Assembly (NCBI GenBank): GCA_030646715.1
Contig: JAUSLJ010000005.1
Coordinates: 186,001-250,000 of the forward strand
Source: Agitococcus sp.
GTDB lineage: Bacteria > Pseudomonadota > Gammaproteobacteria > Pseudomonadales > Moraxellaceae
Reading direction: 5' to 3'
DNA: 64,000 bases
This document shows positions 27,762-36,721 of the stretch, piece by piece (within the stretch, counting starts at the first letter, position 1; the number at the start of each line of letters is the position of its first letter). The notes under the pieces were generated by a model. It saw only the letters and a list, made by a program, of their open reading frames with translations, did no database searches and was not told where the DNA came from. A program made the translations under genes and the position numbers.

Positions 27762-28562
27762 TTATAGTACCCAGCTGGCAGCGCGTTTTTGCACAAACGC
27801 CATGCCGCCTTCCATGCCTTCAGCACTTTGAATGGCGCAGGCAAAGGCTTCGGCGGCATCATCTAAGAGCTGTTCTAACGGCTGATGACCGACTTGCTGT
27901 AATAAGGCCTTAGTGACTTGGGTGGCGTGTGGCGCACATTGTTGTAAGTCATGAATGACCCGCATCAGTGCAGCTTCTAAGCCGTCGTTATCGGCATATA
28001 CTTCATGCACTAAACCGATTTTTTGTGCGGCTTCGCCGTTAATACGCAACCCCAATAAGGCTAAACGTCGGGCTTGAGTCAGTCCTAAGCGCTGAACAAT
28101 AAAAGGGGCAATTTGTGCGGGAATAATGCCTAAACGGGTTTCGGGCATACCAAATTGGGCGTCGGCTTTGGCTAAAGCGACATCACTGACACACGCCAAA
28201 CCAAAACCACCGCCTAAAATCGCGCCTTCTAATACCGTCACTACCACAAAAGGTGCGCTATTGACTTGCGTTAATAAATGGCCAAACGTGCGATTAAAAT
28301 GTTGATAGGCTTGAGGGTTATCCGTAGCTTGTTGACGAATTGTCATCATGTCACGAATATCACCACCTGCACAAAAATGACCCCCTGCGCCGCGTAATAC
28401 GACCGCACGAATGGCATTGTTGGCTGCCCATGCAAACGTGGCTTGTAGTTCTTGCACCATTTGCAAACTCATGGAGTTGCGGCTTTCGGGGCGATTGAGC
28501 GTAATGTGCAAAATGCCTTTTTCGGGGCAGACGAGTAATGTTTGGCTGACAGGTAGAGTCAT
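27762..28562 (-). CDS. atuE: Isohexenylglutaconyl-CoA hydratase (enoyl-CoA hydratase family)
   Basis: 266 residues from ATG 28562, with AAGGA 7 nt upstream. Crotonase-fold motifs are present: HITLNRPESRNSM at the start, the oxyanion-hole segments HFCAGGDIRDM and GAILGGGFGLACVSD, and the catalytic-type Glu in MPETRLGIIP. In the atu pathway it hydrates isohexenylglutaconyl-CoA to 3-hydroxy-3-isohexenylglutaryl-CoA. The assignment over LiuC is by context. Flanked by a family 1 repeat downstream and a family 2 repeat upstream. Confidence 0.9.
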   Translation of the reverse strand: MTLPVSQTLLVCPEKGILHITLNRPESRNSMSLQMVQELQATFAWAANNAIRAVVLRGAGGHFCAGGDIRDMMTIRQQATDNPQAYQHFNRTFGHLLTQVNSAPFVVVTVLEGAILGGGFGLACVSDVALAKADAQFGMPETRLGIIPAQIAPFIVQRLGLTQARRLALLGLRINGEAAQKIGLVHEVYADNDGLEAALMRVIHDLQQCAPHATQVTKALLQQVGHQPLEQLLDDAAEAFACAIQSAEGMEGGMAFVQKRAASWVL

Positions 28563-28613
28563 TGTTATATCCTTTTGGCAGACATTTTGCCTGCGCATTA
28601 TTTCTTTCAGCTG

Positions 28614-28664
28614 TAGGGGCGGTTTTAACCGCCGTATTCATTGGCGAATAAATTCGCCCCTACA
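28614..28664. repeat. GGGGCG-type palindromic repeat, family 2, copy 2
   Basis: TAGGGGCGGTTTTAACCGCC (28614-28633) and GGCGAATAAATTCGCCCCTA (from 28643). The two arms have diverged in the loop half (GGTTTTAACC against GAATAAATTC), yet each stays self-palindromic, so compensatory change has preserved the structure. It lies in the atuD-atuE gap. Confidence 0.85.
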
Positions 28665-28683
28665 ACAGGAGAGGTGGATGAAT

Positions 28684-29844
28684 TTACTTCTTCTTTTTAC
28701 TCGGTAAAGTATTCGTCAACTTGCAAATAATGCCGAGCATGATTTCATCTGCACCACCACCAATAGAAATTAAACGACCATCACGATAGGCTCGGGCAAT
28801 TGGGTTTTCCCACATAAAGCCCATGCCGCCCCAATACTGCAAGCACGAGTCGGTGACTTCACGCATTAAACGTCCGGCTTTTAATTTCGCCATTGACGCT
28901 AATAAGGTTACGTCTTGGCCATTGATATGCTGCTCACACGCTTGATAGACCAAGGCGCGTAAACACTCTACTTCCGTACGCAACTCGGCAAAACGGAAGT
29001 GGATGACTTGATTATCAATTAAGGGCTGGCCAAAGGTGGTGCGTTCGCGGCAGTATTCAATGGTTTTTTCAATACAGGCTTCCATACCGCCAATAGCGTT
29101 GGCGGCACCGTATAAACGCTCTTCTTGAAATTGCATCATTTGCATCATAAAGCCCATACCTTCAGCACCTACGCGGTTGCTTTGTGGTACGCGGACATTA
29201 TCAAAAAATATTTGTGCGGTATCCGATGAGCGCATCCCCATTTTGTTGAGCTTTTTGGAGAAACTTACCCCTACGGCATTGGACGGCACAATAATCATTG
29301 ATTTATTGACGTGTGGCTTATCATCTGACGTATTAGCAAGCAAACAGAAGAAATCGGCTTGGGTGGAGTTGGTAATCCACATTTTAGTGCCGTTGATAAT
29401 ATAGTCATCACCGTCTTTGACGGCAGTCGTTTTAATGGCGGCAACATCCGAGCCGGCATGAGGTTCAGACACGGCGATAGAAGCGACCATTTCGCCAGTA
29501 ATCGCAGGCGTGAGATACTTCGCACGTAATTCTGGTGAGCCAAAACGGGCAAGGGCAGGTGTCGCCATATCGGTTTGCACACCAATTGCCATTGGTACAC
29601 CTCCACAAGAAATACGGCCTAACTCTTCAACAACGACCATATTGTAGGAGTAATCCAAGCCCATGCCGCCGTTTTCTACGGGCTTACAAATACCTAAAAG
29701 ACCCAATTCGCCCATTTTTCTAAATAATTCATGGGCTGGAAAAATACCCGCTTCTTCCCATTCATCCACAAAAGGGTTGATTTGGTTTTCGACAAACTGA
29801 CGTGTCATGCGACGTAGAGCGTCATGTTCTGGAGTAAATTGCAT
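28684..29844 (-). CDS. atuD: Citronellyl-CoA dehydrogenase (acyl-CoA dehydrogenase family)
   Basis: 386-residue flavoprotein that oxidises citronellyl-CoA to cis-geranyl-CoA. Start ATG 29844 has AGAGGA 7 nt upstream and gives MQFTPEHDALRRMTRQFVE, the normal family N-terminus. Motifs: IAVSEPHAGSDVAAIKT, DDYIINGTKMWITN, and near the C-terminus YRDGRLISIGGGADEIM. The last region lacks the Glu of the medium-chain YEG type. The likely catalytic base is the Glu in FQEERLY, as in isovaleryl-CoA dehydrogenase. Fifth in the atu order after atuC. Confidence 0.9.
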   Translation of the reverse strand: MQFTPEHDALRRMTRQFVENQINPFVDEWEEAGIFPAHELFRKMGELGLLGICKPVENGGMGLDYSYNMVVVEELGRISCGGVPMAIGVQTDMATPALARFGSPELRAKYLTPAITGEMVASIAVSEPHAGSDVAAIKTTAVKDGDDYIINGTKMWITNSTQADFFCLLANTSDDKPHVNKSMIIVPSNAVGVSFSKKLNKMGMRSSDTAQIFFDNVRVPQSNRVGAEGMGFMMQMMQFQEERLYGAANAIGGMEACIEKTIEYCRERTTFGQPLIDNQVIHFRFAELRTEVECLRALVYQACEQHINGQDVTLLASMAKLKAGRLMREVTDSCLQYWGGMGFMWENPIARAYRDGRLISIGGGADEIMLGIICKLTNTLPSKKKK

Positions 29845-29900
29845 GGTGTTATCCTCTTTGTTCGGTTCTTTTCCTTCATTAATACGAAGGAGCAAATTAT

Positions 29901-31508
29901 TTAGAAACGTGCTACGCCATACGTGCTTGGCTGAAGCTGTCTTTTTTCGCCATCGCGAATGGTTTGTAGTAAAAAAATCAATAGCTTGCGGGTATCGCGT
30001 GGGTCAATAATGCCGTCGTCAAATAAATTGGCGGTATTAAATAAAGCACTGGATTGCGACTCTAATTTGGCGGCAGTACTCATTTCTAAAAAGTTAAGTA
30101 CGTTTTCGTCAGGCGTAATACCCATTTTTTGCTGTTTTTGTTCGGTGACAATACGCAGCACTTTGCCCGCTTGCGCGCCACCCATCACCGCTGTTTTGGA
30201 ATTTGGCCACGAAAAAATAAAGTGAGGGTCTAAACCGCGACCACACATCGCATAGTTACCCGCACCATAAGAACCGCCAATGACAATCGACAACTTCGGC
30301 ACACGGGCATTAGCAACGGCTTGAATCATTTTTGAGCCGTGTTTAATCACGCCATGTTGTTCGGATTCTGTGCCCACCATAAAGCCTGTCGTATTGTGTA
30401 AAAACAGTAATGGCCGACCTGTTTGGTCGCACAATTGAATGAATTGACTGGCTTTGGCTGCGCCTTGAGGAGTGATTGGGCCGTTGTTGCCAATAATGCC
30501 AATAGTCACGTCACCGATGCTGGCCCAACCACAAACCGTTTGATTATCAAATTCGGTTTTAAAATCTAAGAAATTAGAATCATCGACTAAACAAGCGATA
30601 ATGCTGCGGACATCATAAGGCTTGCGTAAATCACAGGGAATTAAACCAAGAATGTCGTCAATGGGGAAACGCGGTTCGGCATATGTCGCTGTGTTGGTGA
30701 TTTTATCCCAACCCAACATGCCCACTATGTCACGAGCTTGGCGAATGCCGTCGGCATCATTTTCCGCTAAATACTCTGCTGTACCTGCCACTTGTGCGTG
30801 CATCGCTGCGCCGCCTAATTCTTCTTCGGTAGCAACTTCACCCGTTGCCGCTTTTAATAAAGGAGGGCCTGCTAAAAACATCGCCGTTTTATTGCGGACG
30901 ACCACCATATAATCGGAGAGGCCAGGTTGATAGGCACCACCCGCTGTCGCATTACCATGAACAACGGTGACTTGGGGTAAACCCATTGCCGATAAACGCG
31001 CTTGATTAGCAAAGGAACGTGCACCTTCAACAAAAATATCGGCGGCATAATTCAAATTTGCGCCACCACTTTCAGCCAAAGTCACCATCGGCAGTTTATT
31101 TTGTTTGGCAATCTGTTGCAGGCGTAAGCTTTTACGCAAACCACTGGGCGAAATCGTGCCGCCTTTAATGGCGGAGTTACTGGCACCGACTAAACAACGC
31201 ACGCCGTTAATCACACCAATGCCCGCAATCATATTGCCGCCCGCTTCAGTGCCATCTTTATCGTCGTGGAGCATATAACCTGCTAAACCACACAACTCGA
31301 CAAAGGGTGAGCCTGCATCTAATAAATGCTGAACCCGCTCATGCGGTAACATCTTGCCGCGTTTGACGAATTTTGGTTTTTCTTGCAATGAGCGTTCGAG
31401 CACTTTTTGCTTAATGGCGGCCACTTCGTCAATTTGTTTCAGCATTGCCTGTTGATTGGCAACAAAGTCAGCACCGTGGCGATCCAGTTCTAAGTCAATG
31501 ATGGGCAT
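29901..31508 (-). CDS. atuC: Geranyl-CoA carboxylase carboxyltransferase (beta) subunit
   Basis: 535 residues, two crotonase-like halves of a biotin-dependent carboxyltransferase. The N-terminal half has ERVQHLLDAGSPFVEL, ..GGGTISPSG-type and GGANLNYAADIF loops. The C-terminal half has HNTTGFMVGTESEQHGVIKHGSKM and GGSYGAGNYAMCGRGLDPHF, the CoA and biotin-pocket segments of the methylcrotonyl/geranyl-CoA carboxylase group. It pairs with AtuF. One base overlaps atuB (stop/start), so translation is coupled. Confidence 0.92.
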   Translation of the reverse strand: MPIIDLELDRHGADFVANQQAMLKQIDEVAAIKQKVLERSLQEKPKFVKRGKMLPHERVQHLLDAGSPFVELCGLAGYMLHDDKDGTEAGGNMIAGIGVINGVRCLVGASNSAIKGGTISPSGLRKSLRLQQIAKQNKLPMVTLAESGGANLNYAADIFVEGARSFANQARLSAMGLPQVTVVHGNATAGGAYQPGLSDYMVVVRNKTAMFLAGPPLLKAATGEVATEEELGGAAMHAQVAGTAEYLAENDADGIRQARDIVGMLGWDKITNTATYAEPRFPIDDILGLIPCDLRKPYDVRSIIACLVDDSNFLDFKTEFDNQTVCGWASIGDVTIGIIGNNGPITPQGAAKASQFIQLCDQTGRPLLFLHNTTGFMVGTESEQHGVIKHGSKMIQAVANARVPKLSIVIGGSYGAGNYAMCGRGLDPHFIFSWPNSKTAVMGGAQAGKVLRIVTEQKQQKMGITPDENVLNFLEMSTAAKLESQSSALFNTANLFDDGIIDPRDTRKLLIFLLQTIRDGEKRQLQPSTYGVARF

Positions 31509-32380
31509 TACACTTTCCCCTTTAAGACATTAGGAATAAATGCCCGATGAAAACCGTTATAGGCTTCAGAGTTTTGATGGTCGGCAAGGGGATAAATCGG
31601 TGTCCCTAAAGACGCTGCACCATCTATACGAATGGTCACGCCCGAGACAAAGGCAGAGGCTTCGGATAACAGGAAGCAAGTGACGCTAGAAACTTCGGAT
31701 TCTGTGCCCATGCGTTTTAATGGCACTTTACTGGCTAAGGTTGGAATGACAAATTGTGCAAAATCACCTTTGTATGAATCCATGCCCGAAGAAATAATCC
31801 AACCTGGTGCAACAGCATTAACACGCACACCACTGACCGCCCATTCAATCGCAGCCGTTTTGGTTAAATTATCGACTCCTGCACGCGCTGCGCCTGAATG
31901 TCCCATGCCAGGCATTCCACCCCACATATCGGCACACATATTGACGATACTGCCGCCATGTTGCGCCATCCACTGGTTATAGACTTCGCGCATCATCAAA
32001 AACGTCCCGTGGAGATTGTTCTTCACGACAGCATCAAAACCATTAGTGGAAATATTGGCGAGTGCGGAAGGGAATTGCCCCCCTGCGTTATTAACTAAAC
32101 CATCAATCCTGCCAAAGTCTTTAATGACAGTAGCGATAGTGTCTTTGACTTGTTGTTCGTCACGGATATCGCAGACCATTGAGCGAATTAGCCCACCGTC
32201 TTGAATAATTTCATCTTCAACGAGTGCGAGTTTTTCCGCTTTACGGCCTGTGATAATGACTTGCGCGCCTAAGGCAGCTAATTCGTGGGCGGTACAACGA
32301 CCAATACCCGAACCACCACCTGTGATAATGATCACTTTGTCGGCAAACGCATCTTCACGAAAAATGGAGTTATAAGACAT
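31508..32380 (-). CDS. atuB: Short-chain dehydrogenase/reductase AtuB (atypical active site)
   Basis: 290-residue SDR resembling the peroxisomal enoyl-CoA reductase branch. The cofactor motif is TGGGSGIG near residue 20, with NNAGGQFPSALANIS. At the place of YxxxK it reads S-G-A-A-R-A-G-V-D-N-L-T-K, so the usual Tyr is Ser (or Asp in the alternative register) and the first Lys is Arg. Its role in the terpene pathway (alcohol/aldehyde or acyl-CoA oxidation) is therefore unproven. It follows atuA after a family 1 repeat and is coupled to atuC. Confidence 0.88.
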   Translation of the reverse strand: MSYNSIFREDAFADKVIIITGGGSGIGRCTAHELAALGAQVIITGRKAEKLALVEDEIIQDGGLIRSMVCDIRDEQQVKDTIATVIKDFGRIDGLVNNAGGQFPSALANISTNGFDAVVKNNLHGTFLMMREVYNQWMAQHGGSIVNMCADMWGGMPGMGHSGAARAGVDNLTKTAAIEWAVSGVRVNAVAPGWIISSGMDSYKGDFAQFVIPTLASKVPLKRMGTESEVSSVTCFLLSEASAFVSGVTIRIDGAASLGTPIYPLADHQNSEAYNGFHRAFIPNVLKGKV

Positions 32381-32403
32381 ATTTTTAAACCTTATTGATT
32401 AAA

Positions 32404-32493
32404 CTCCTCCCCCTGAGAAGGGGGAGGCTGGGAGGGGGTTAGTCGCTGTAACGCAAAACCCCACCCTAACCCTCCCCTTATCAAGGGAGGGGA
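32404..32493. repeat. Dispersed double-hairpin repeat, family 1, copy 3
   Basis: Same orientation as copy 1: CTCCTCCCCCTGAGAAGGGG at the left, CCCTCCCCTTATCAAGGGAGGGG at the right, with GGGAGGGGGTTA and AACCCCACCCTAACC inside. It sits between atuA and atuB. Confidence 0.9.
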
Positions 32494-32502
32494 CTTTGAG
32501 TA

Positions 32503-34290
32503 TTAAATAAGTTCCGCAGGAATCTTCACAGGCATCGCCAATAACTGTTGTGCGTGAGCTTTGCCTTGTGGGTCAACGCGTTGACTAGCAATGCCGCCGC
32601 CGCCGAGGGCATAGGTCAACATAAAGTTAAAGGCATTTAAGCTCGGCATTTCATAACGAGTCACTGTGCTGCGCGCTTCTAGCCAATGTTGACAATAAGC
32701 AGCAACGGCTTCTTCACCTAAACTGGCACGAATCCACGGTAAGTATTCGGCTTTACGCGCAATCACACCAATGTTAGAGGAGTCACCTTTATCACCACTG
32801 CGCGCCCATGCTAATTGCACTAAAGGCACTGTATGAGTCACTTGACTGTTATCCGCAACTTCACCACAAGCTAAACGCGTAGCCGCAACAAAACCGCCCT
32901 CAGTCGGCAAAGACACGGCAATACGTTCGCCTTGAATATCTAAACTGACAGGTACGGCTGTTTTGGGCACGACACAAGAAAACAAACGCACGACTGGGGA
33001 AGGTTTAGGACGACCACCCATAATGCCCGCCAAACCGGGTGCCATGCCTGTAGAGGCTTGGGCAATTTCGCTGGATAAAAATAACAAGGCTTCTTGGACG
33101 GGATAACGAGCTACCATGCGGACGGTAATTTCGCGACATTGTTTGGCTTCAGGACGAGCATTCGCGCCATACGCTTGTTCGCTACCGACAATTTCGATAT
33201 GCGTAGACATTAGTGCGGGCGCACCACGTTTAGCTAACACTTTATTGACTTTGCTAAAAATAGACTCTGCAACCCGTTGGCCTTTAGCAACCGCATCAAT
33301 ACCAATAATGACAAAGCTGACAATTAAACGATAACCGTCCATGTAGGTTGCCGATACTTTATAAGTATCACTGGGCGCACGACCTTTAGCACCACTCACT
33401 TTGACTAAATTATCGCCCACTTGCTCGACTTGCACTTCGGTAAAGTCACACACAACATCGGGTAAGAAATAGGCTTGTGGGTCGCCAATTTCATAAATTA
33501 ATTGTTCGCGAATGGTGGCGGTGTTAATTAAGCCTCCTGTTTTCTCAGGCTTGCTCACCACAAAAGAGCCATCCGCAAAACATTCAGCGACAGGAAAGCC
33601 CATGTTGTCGTAGTCGGGTACATCTTGCCAATCAGTGAAGTTGCCGCCCGTACATTGTGCGCCACACTCAATAATATGACCCGCTAACGAACCTTGAGCC
33701 AATTTGTCGTAATCATCCACCGACCACCCAAACTCATGTAGCAATGGACCTAAAACCACCGCCGAATCAACAACACGCCCTGTAATGACAATATCCGCGC
33801 CCAATGCCAAGGCATCACGAATCGGAATGCCACCTAAATAAGCGTTCATACTTGCTAACATCGGCGGCATGGCTTCACCGCTAAACATTTCACGGGTATC
33901 GGCATCGCGCCATGTTTGTTGTTCACCAACTAAATCATCACCCAAGACCACCGCTACTTTCAGATTTAAGCCTGCATCTTTAATCAGCTTTTCTAAAGCG
34001 TCACGACAGGCGAGAGGATTAACTCCACCCGCATTACTAATCACTTTGATTTTTTTCTCAGCAATTTCAGGTAATAACCGCGCCATCACTTGCGAAACAA
34101 AATCGGTCGCATAGCCCGCATCCGGCTTCTTCATCTTTGCGCCCGCCATAATCGACATGGTGATTTCGGCAAGATAATCAAAAACTAAATAATCAATCTT
34201 GGTTTGGCGCACTAATTGAAAGGCGGCGGTATTGGTATCGCCCCAAAAGCCAGAAGCACAGCCGATGCGTATAGAGTTTTTGCTGGTCAT
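32503..34290 (-). CDS. atuA: Acyclic terpene utilisation protein AtuA (DUF1446)
   Basis: 595 residues from ATG 34290; the open frame extends to 34359, but the family N-terminus ([21 protein letters not shown]) begins here. The DUF1446/AtuA hallmark segments are [47 protein letters not shown] and [20 protein letters not shown]-terminal DUF4387-like domain includes [20 protein letters not shown]. AtuA is required for growth on acyclic terpenes in Pseudomonas and has been proposed to remove the acetate unit, without firm enzymology. First gene of the operon, under the palindrome at 34337-34354. Confidence 0.93.
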   Translation of the reverse strand: MTSKNSIRIGCASGFWGDTNTAAFQLVRQTKIDYLVFDYLAEITMSIMAGAKMKKPDAGYATDFVSQVMARLLPEIAEKKIKVISNAGGVNPLACRDALEKLIKDAGLNLKVAVVLGDDLVGEQQTWRDADTREMFSGEAMPPMLASMNAYLGGIPIRDALALGADIVITGRVVDSAVVLGPLLHEFGWSVDDYDKLAQGSLAGHIIECGAQCTGGNFTDWQDVPDYDNMGFPVAECFADGSFVVSKPEKTGGLINTATIREQLIYEIGDPQAYFLPDVVCDFTEVQVEQVGDNLVKVSGAKGRAPSDTYKVSATYMDGYRLIVSFVIIGIDAVAKGQRVAESIFSKVNKVLAKRGAPALMSTHIEIVGSEQAYGANARPEAKQCREITVRMVARYPVQEALLFLSSEIAQASTGMAPGLAGIMGGRPKPSPVVRLFSCVVPKTAVPVSLDIQGERIAVSLPTEGGFVAATRLACGEVADNSQVTHTVPLVQLAWARSGDKGDSSNIGVIARKAEYLPWIRASLGEEAVAAYCQHWLEARSTVTRYEMPSLNAFNFMLTYALGGGGIASQRVDPQGKAHAQQLLAMPVKIPAELI

Positions 34291-34336
34291 AACATTTCCC
34301 GTATGTTTTGCAGGTTTTTCAATGTGCGTAACATAC

Positions 34337-34360
34337 CAAGCAAGTGCTTGCTTGTGCAAG
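34337..34360. promoter_or_regulatory. Palindrome between atuA and atuR, candidate AtuR operator
   Basis: CAAGCAAG (34337-34344), TG, CTTGCTTG (34347-34354) is an 8-bp-arm palindrome with a 2-bp centre. An overlapping CTTG-TG-CAAG occupies 34351-34360. It lies 47 bp before the atuA start and about 150 bp before atuR, where a TetR repressor would control both. AtuR is known to repress the atu genes in Pseudomonas. Binding here is inferred. Confidence 0.7.
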
Positions 34361-34506
34361 TGACAAATTCACGTCATACTCAAATTCAGCTAAACTATTA
34401 CAACTAAAAAGACATTGCCCACGGTATAAGCCTACGTTTTATAAGGAATTACACAGGGTTGATGTCTTTAGTCTTCATTCTGTAAACAAAGTCAGGTAAA
34501 ACAACC

Positions 34507-35127
34507 ATGTTGGTAAAAGTGCCACAGCAATTAAAATCGCTCGAAAAAATACCCAGTTTTGGTTGTTTAGATGACTCTCCACGAGGACGGGTATTGCGTG
34601 CCGCCGCACATCTGTTTCGAGTGAATGGTTATGAAGGCACAACCGTACGTGAAATTGCCGCAATGGTCGGTATTCAGTCGGGTAGCTTGTTTCATCATTT
34701 TAAAAGTAAAGAAGAAATTCTATTTACGGTGATGAAAGAGGTGATTGAATACACCAGTGCCAAACAAAATGAAGCAATTGCCCAAGTCAGCACGGCGCGT
34801 GATAAATTAAAAGCGTTAATTATTAGTGAGTTATATGCCATTAATGGCGTAACTTGCGACGCCATGACGGTTTTAGTATTTGAGTGGGATGCACTGTCGC
34901 GTAGCCATCAACATGATTTATTAGCCTTAAGAAATGACTATGAAGGCACATGGGTTGGCATCTTAAAGCAATTAAAAGATGAGTCAGGTTATGTAGAATC
35001 ACCACAAGTGTGGCGTAAATTATTAGTTGGCGCGATTGCGTGGACGGTCACTTGGTTTAGAAAAGATGGTTCTATGACTTTGGAGTCGTTGGCGGATCGG
35101 GTGTTGCTGATGGCGTTGGGACGGTAG
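34507..35127 (+). CDS. atuR: TetR family repressor AtuR
   Basis: 206 residues, divergent from atuA. The N-terminal helix-turn-helix (about 28-75) reads VLRAAAHLFRVNGYEGTTVREIAAMVGIQSGSLFHHFKSKEEIL, a textbook TetR domain. The C-terminal ligand domain (about 80-206) is variable and begins EVIEYTSAKQNEAIAQV. By position it is the regulator of atuABCDEFGH, derepressed by a terpenoid-CoA intermediate in the known system. Confidence 0.9.
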   Translation: MLVKVPQQLKSLEKIPSFGCLDDSPRGRVLRAAAHLFRVNGYEGTTVREIAAMVGIQSGSLFHHFKSKEEILFTVMKEVIEYTSAKQNEAIAQVSTARDKLKALIISELYAINGVTCDAMTVLVFEWDALSRSHQHDLLALRNDYEGTWVGILKQLKDESGYVESPQVWRKLLVGAIAWTVTWFRKDGSMTLESLADRVLLMALGR

Positions 35128-35171
35128 TATTCATGTGGATCATCAGCAAAAGTTGGGTATAGTGCGACTAA

Positions 35172-36542
35172 ATGAAAAATAATGAGTTATTGAAAATACA
35201 AATGGAAAAGCTGTTTTTAGTTAGTCGTCGCCAGCTCCTCGTGTCCACCATGGGGTTGGCTGTTACTGCGTGCAATCCAGAAGATGCAGCGATAGTAACC
35301 ACAAATTCAGATGTGATTGATGGCTATATGCAAGAGCAATCCTATGCGCCAGGCGATGTCGCTCTTATTTATGTCAACGCCAAAACACAAGGAAGGCAAA
35401 AACTCTCTTTGCAAGATGTAAATGGCCAAGAAGTGTTTAGTTTTGAAGCGCAAGTTCAGCCTCAGGTCGTAACGAATACGCAACCATGGGCAGAAGGCTT
35501 TGGTTACGTAAACCCCGTCATTGTTACGACGCCAAATGTTAAAAGTGGTATTTACTTTTGGAATGGTAAAATAAGATGCATTATTCGTGCGCAGCGAAAT
35601 ACTACACCCAGTGTTGCAGTTGTCTATCCGTCAAATACAGAGCATGCCTATAGTGCTATGGGAGGCAAGAGTCTCTACTATCCTGCGGGAGATTTAGCTG
35701 TCCAAGTTTCTTTTCATCGTCCTTGGAGTAAAGACGTATATTTTTTCTCTAAGTCATATTATGAATGGCTAGTTACTCAGAGGGATTATAATGTTGGTCA
35801 TATATCTGACTATGATATGGATGACTATGAAAATATTCGGGGTGCTAAGCTACTAGTTGTTATTGGTCACAGTGAGTATTGGACTAGAACTGCTAGGTTG
35901 AATTTCGACCGCTTTGTGGATGAGGGGTGTCATGCTCTTGTGTTGTCGGGTAATACCATGTGGTGGCAGGTACGATACTCAGAAAATAAAGATAGAATGA
36001 TTTGTTATAAAGGGGGGAATGACCCAGCTGCGCCAGCGAGTAGTCCTCTTCGCACAACTAATTGGTTTGTATCGTCACTGAAATATTCGATCTTGTCGAG
36101 TATTGGTGCAGATACGAATTATGGTGGTTTTGGCTTTAGATATACGGATTTGGGATGGGACGGTATGCGTATTGTCTCGGCATCTTCTCCCATTTTTAAA
36201 GGATTAAATATTAAAAATGGTGATATTTTACCCCTTCGAACTTCGGAGTATGATGGTGCTCCTTTGTCTGGCTTTGCAGCTAATAGTGATCCGATTATTG
36301 ATAATGTGAAATTAGGTTTTTATCGAGTGGATTTAATTGGATTTGACCGTAGTTACTACAAGTTAGATACAACTGCTACATGGATGGTTTTTCAGAAAAA
36401 GTTGTCTTCTGGTTTTGTCTTAAACGGAGCATCAACGGATTGGGGATCAGCAAATGGTATTGGTGGGTCTGATAAAGCTCGCTTCAAGATAATAGTGCGT
36501 AATATGATGGACCTATTGCTGCAGGATGTTTATCCGATATAA
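35172..36542 (+). CDS. Tat-type lipoprotein, N,N-dimethylformamidase beta-subunit-like domain
   Basis: 456 residues. The N-terminus has a twin-arginine pattern SRRQLLVSTMGLAV ending in a lipobox-like VTAC (Cys34), so it is probably exported folded and lipidated. The body resembles the large dimethylformamidase-beta/DUF6605 domain: YPSNTEHAYSAMGGKSLYYP, VSDYDMDDYENIRGAKLLVVIGHSEYWT and an adjacent ALVLSGNTMWWQVR. These are the family's beta-sheet core with an amidotransferase-like fold. Two early ATGs (35172, 35202) are possible. It is the first gene of the polysaccharide region and may process or modify a polymer, but no activity can be claimed. Confidence 0.7.
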   Translation: MKNNELLKIQMEKLFLVSRRQLLVSTMGLAVTACNPEDAAIVTTNSDVIDGYMQEQSYAPGDVALIYVNAKTQGRQKLSLQDVNGQEVFSFEAQVQPQVVTNTQPWAEGFGYVNPVIVTTPNVKSGIYFWNGKIRCIIRAQRNTTPSVAVVYPSNTEHAYSAMGGKSLYYPAGDLAVQVSFHRPWSKDVYFFSKSYYEWLVTQRDYNVGHISDYDMDDYENIRGAKLLVVIGHSEYWTRTARLNFDRFVDEGCHALVLSGNTMWWQVRYSENKDRMICYKGGNDPAAPASSPLRTTNWFVSSLKYSILSSIGADTNYGGFGFRYTDLGWDGMRIVSASSPIFKGLNIKNGDILPLRTSEYDGAPLSGFAANSDPIIDNVKLGFYRVDLIGFDRSYYKLDTTATWMVFQKKLSSGFVLNGASTDWGSANGIGGSDKARFKIIVRNMMDLLLQDVYPI

Positions 36543-36721
36543 CGCAGCTTTGCCTTTGGGAATGCCATGAAGTCTGTTGGAAGTTTAGTCATTTGTGGCC
36601 ATATTAAGAGTTGGTCTTGATTGGTGCGGACTTTTTCCTTGGTCTTTAATTGTGTGATTAAAAACCAAAAAATTAGGATTTGGCGTATTATTTTTACAAT
36701 ATAAGGATGCAGTCGATGCAA

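Noticed and set aside
36640-36675. Bidirectional terminator between the DUF6605-like and CysE-like genes
   Set aside because: GGTCTTTAAT and ATTAAAAACC can pair with one mismatch, but the stem is AT-rich and lacks a proper T-run on either side.
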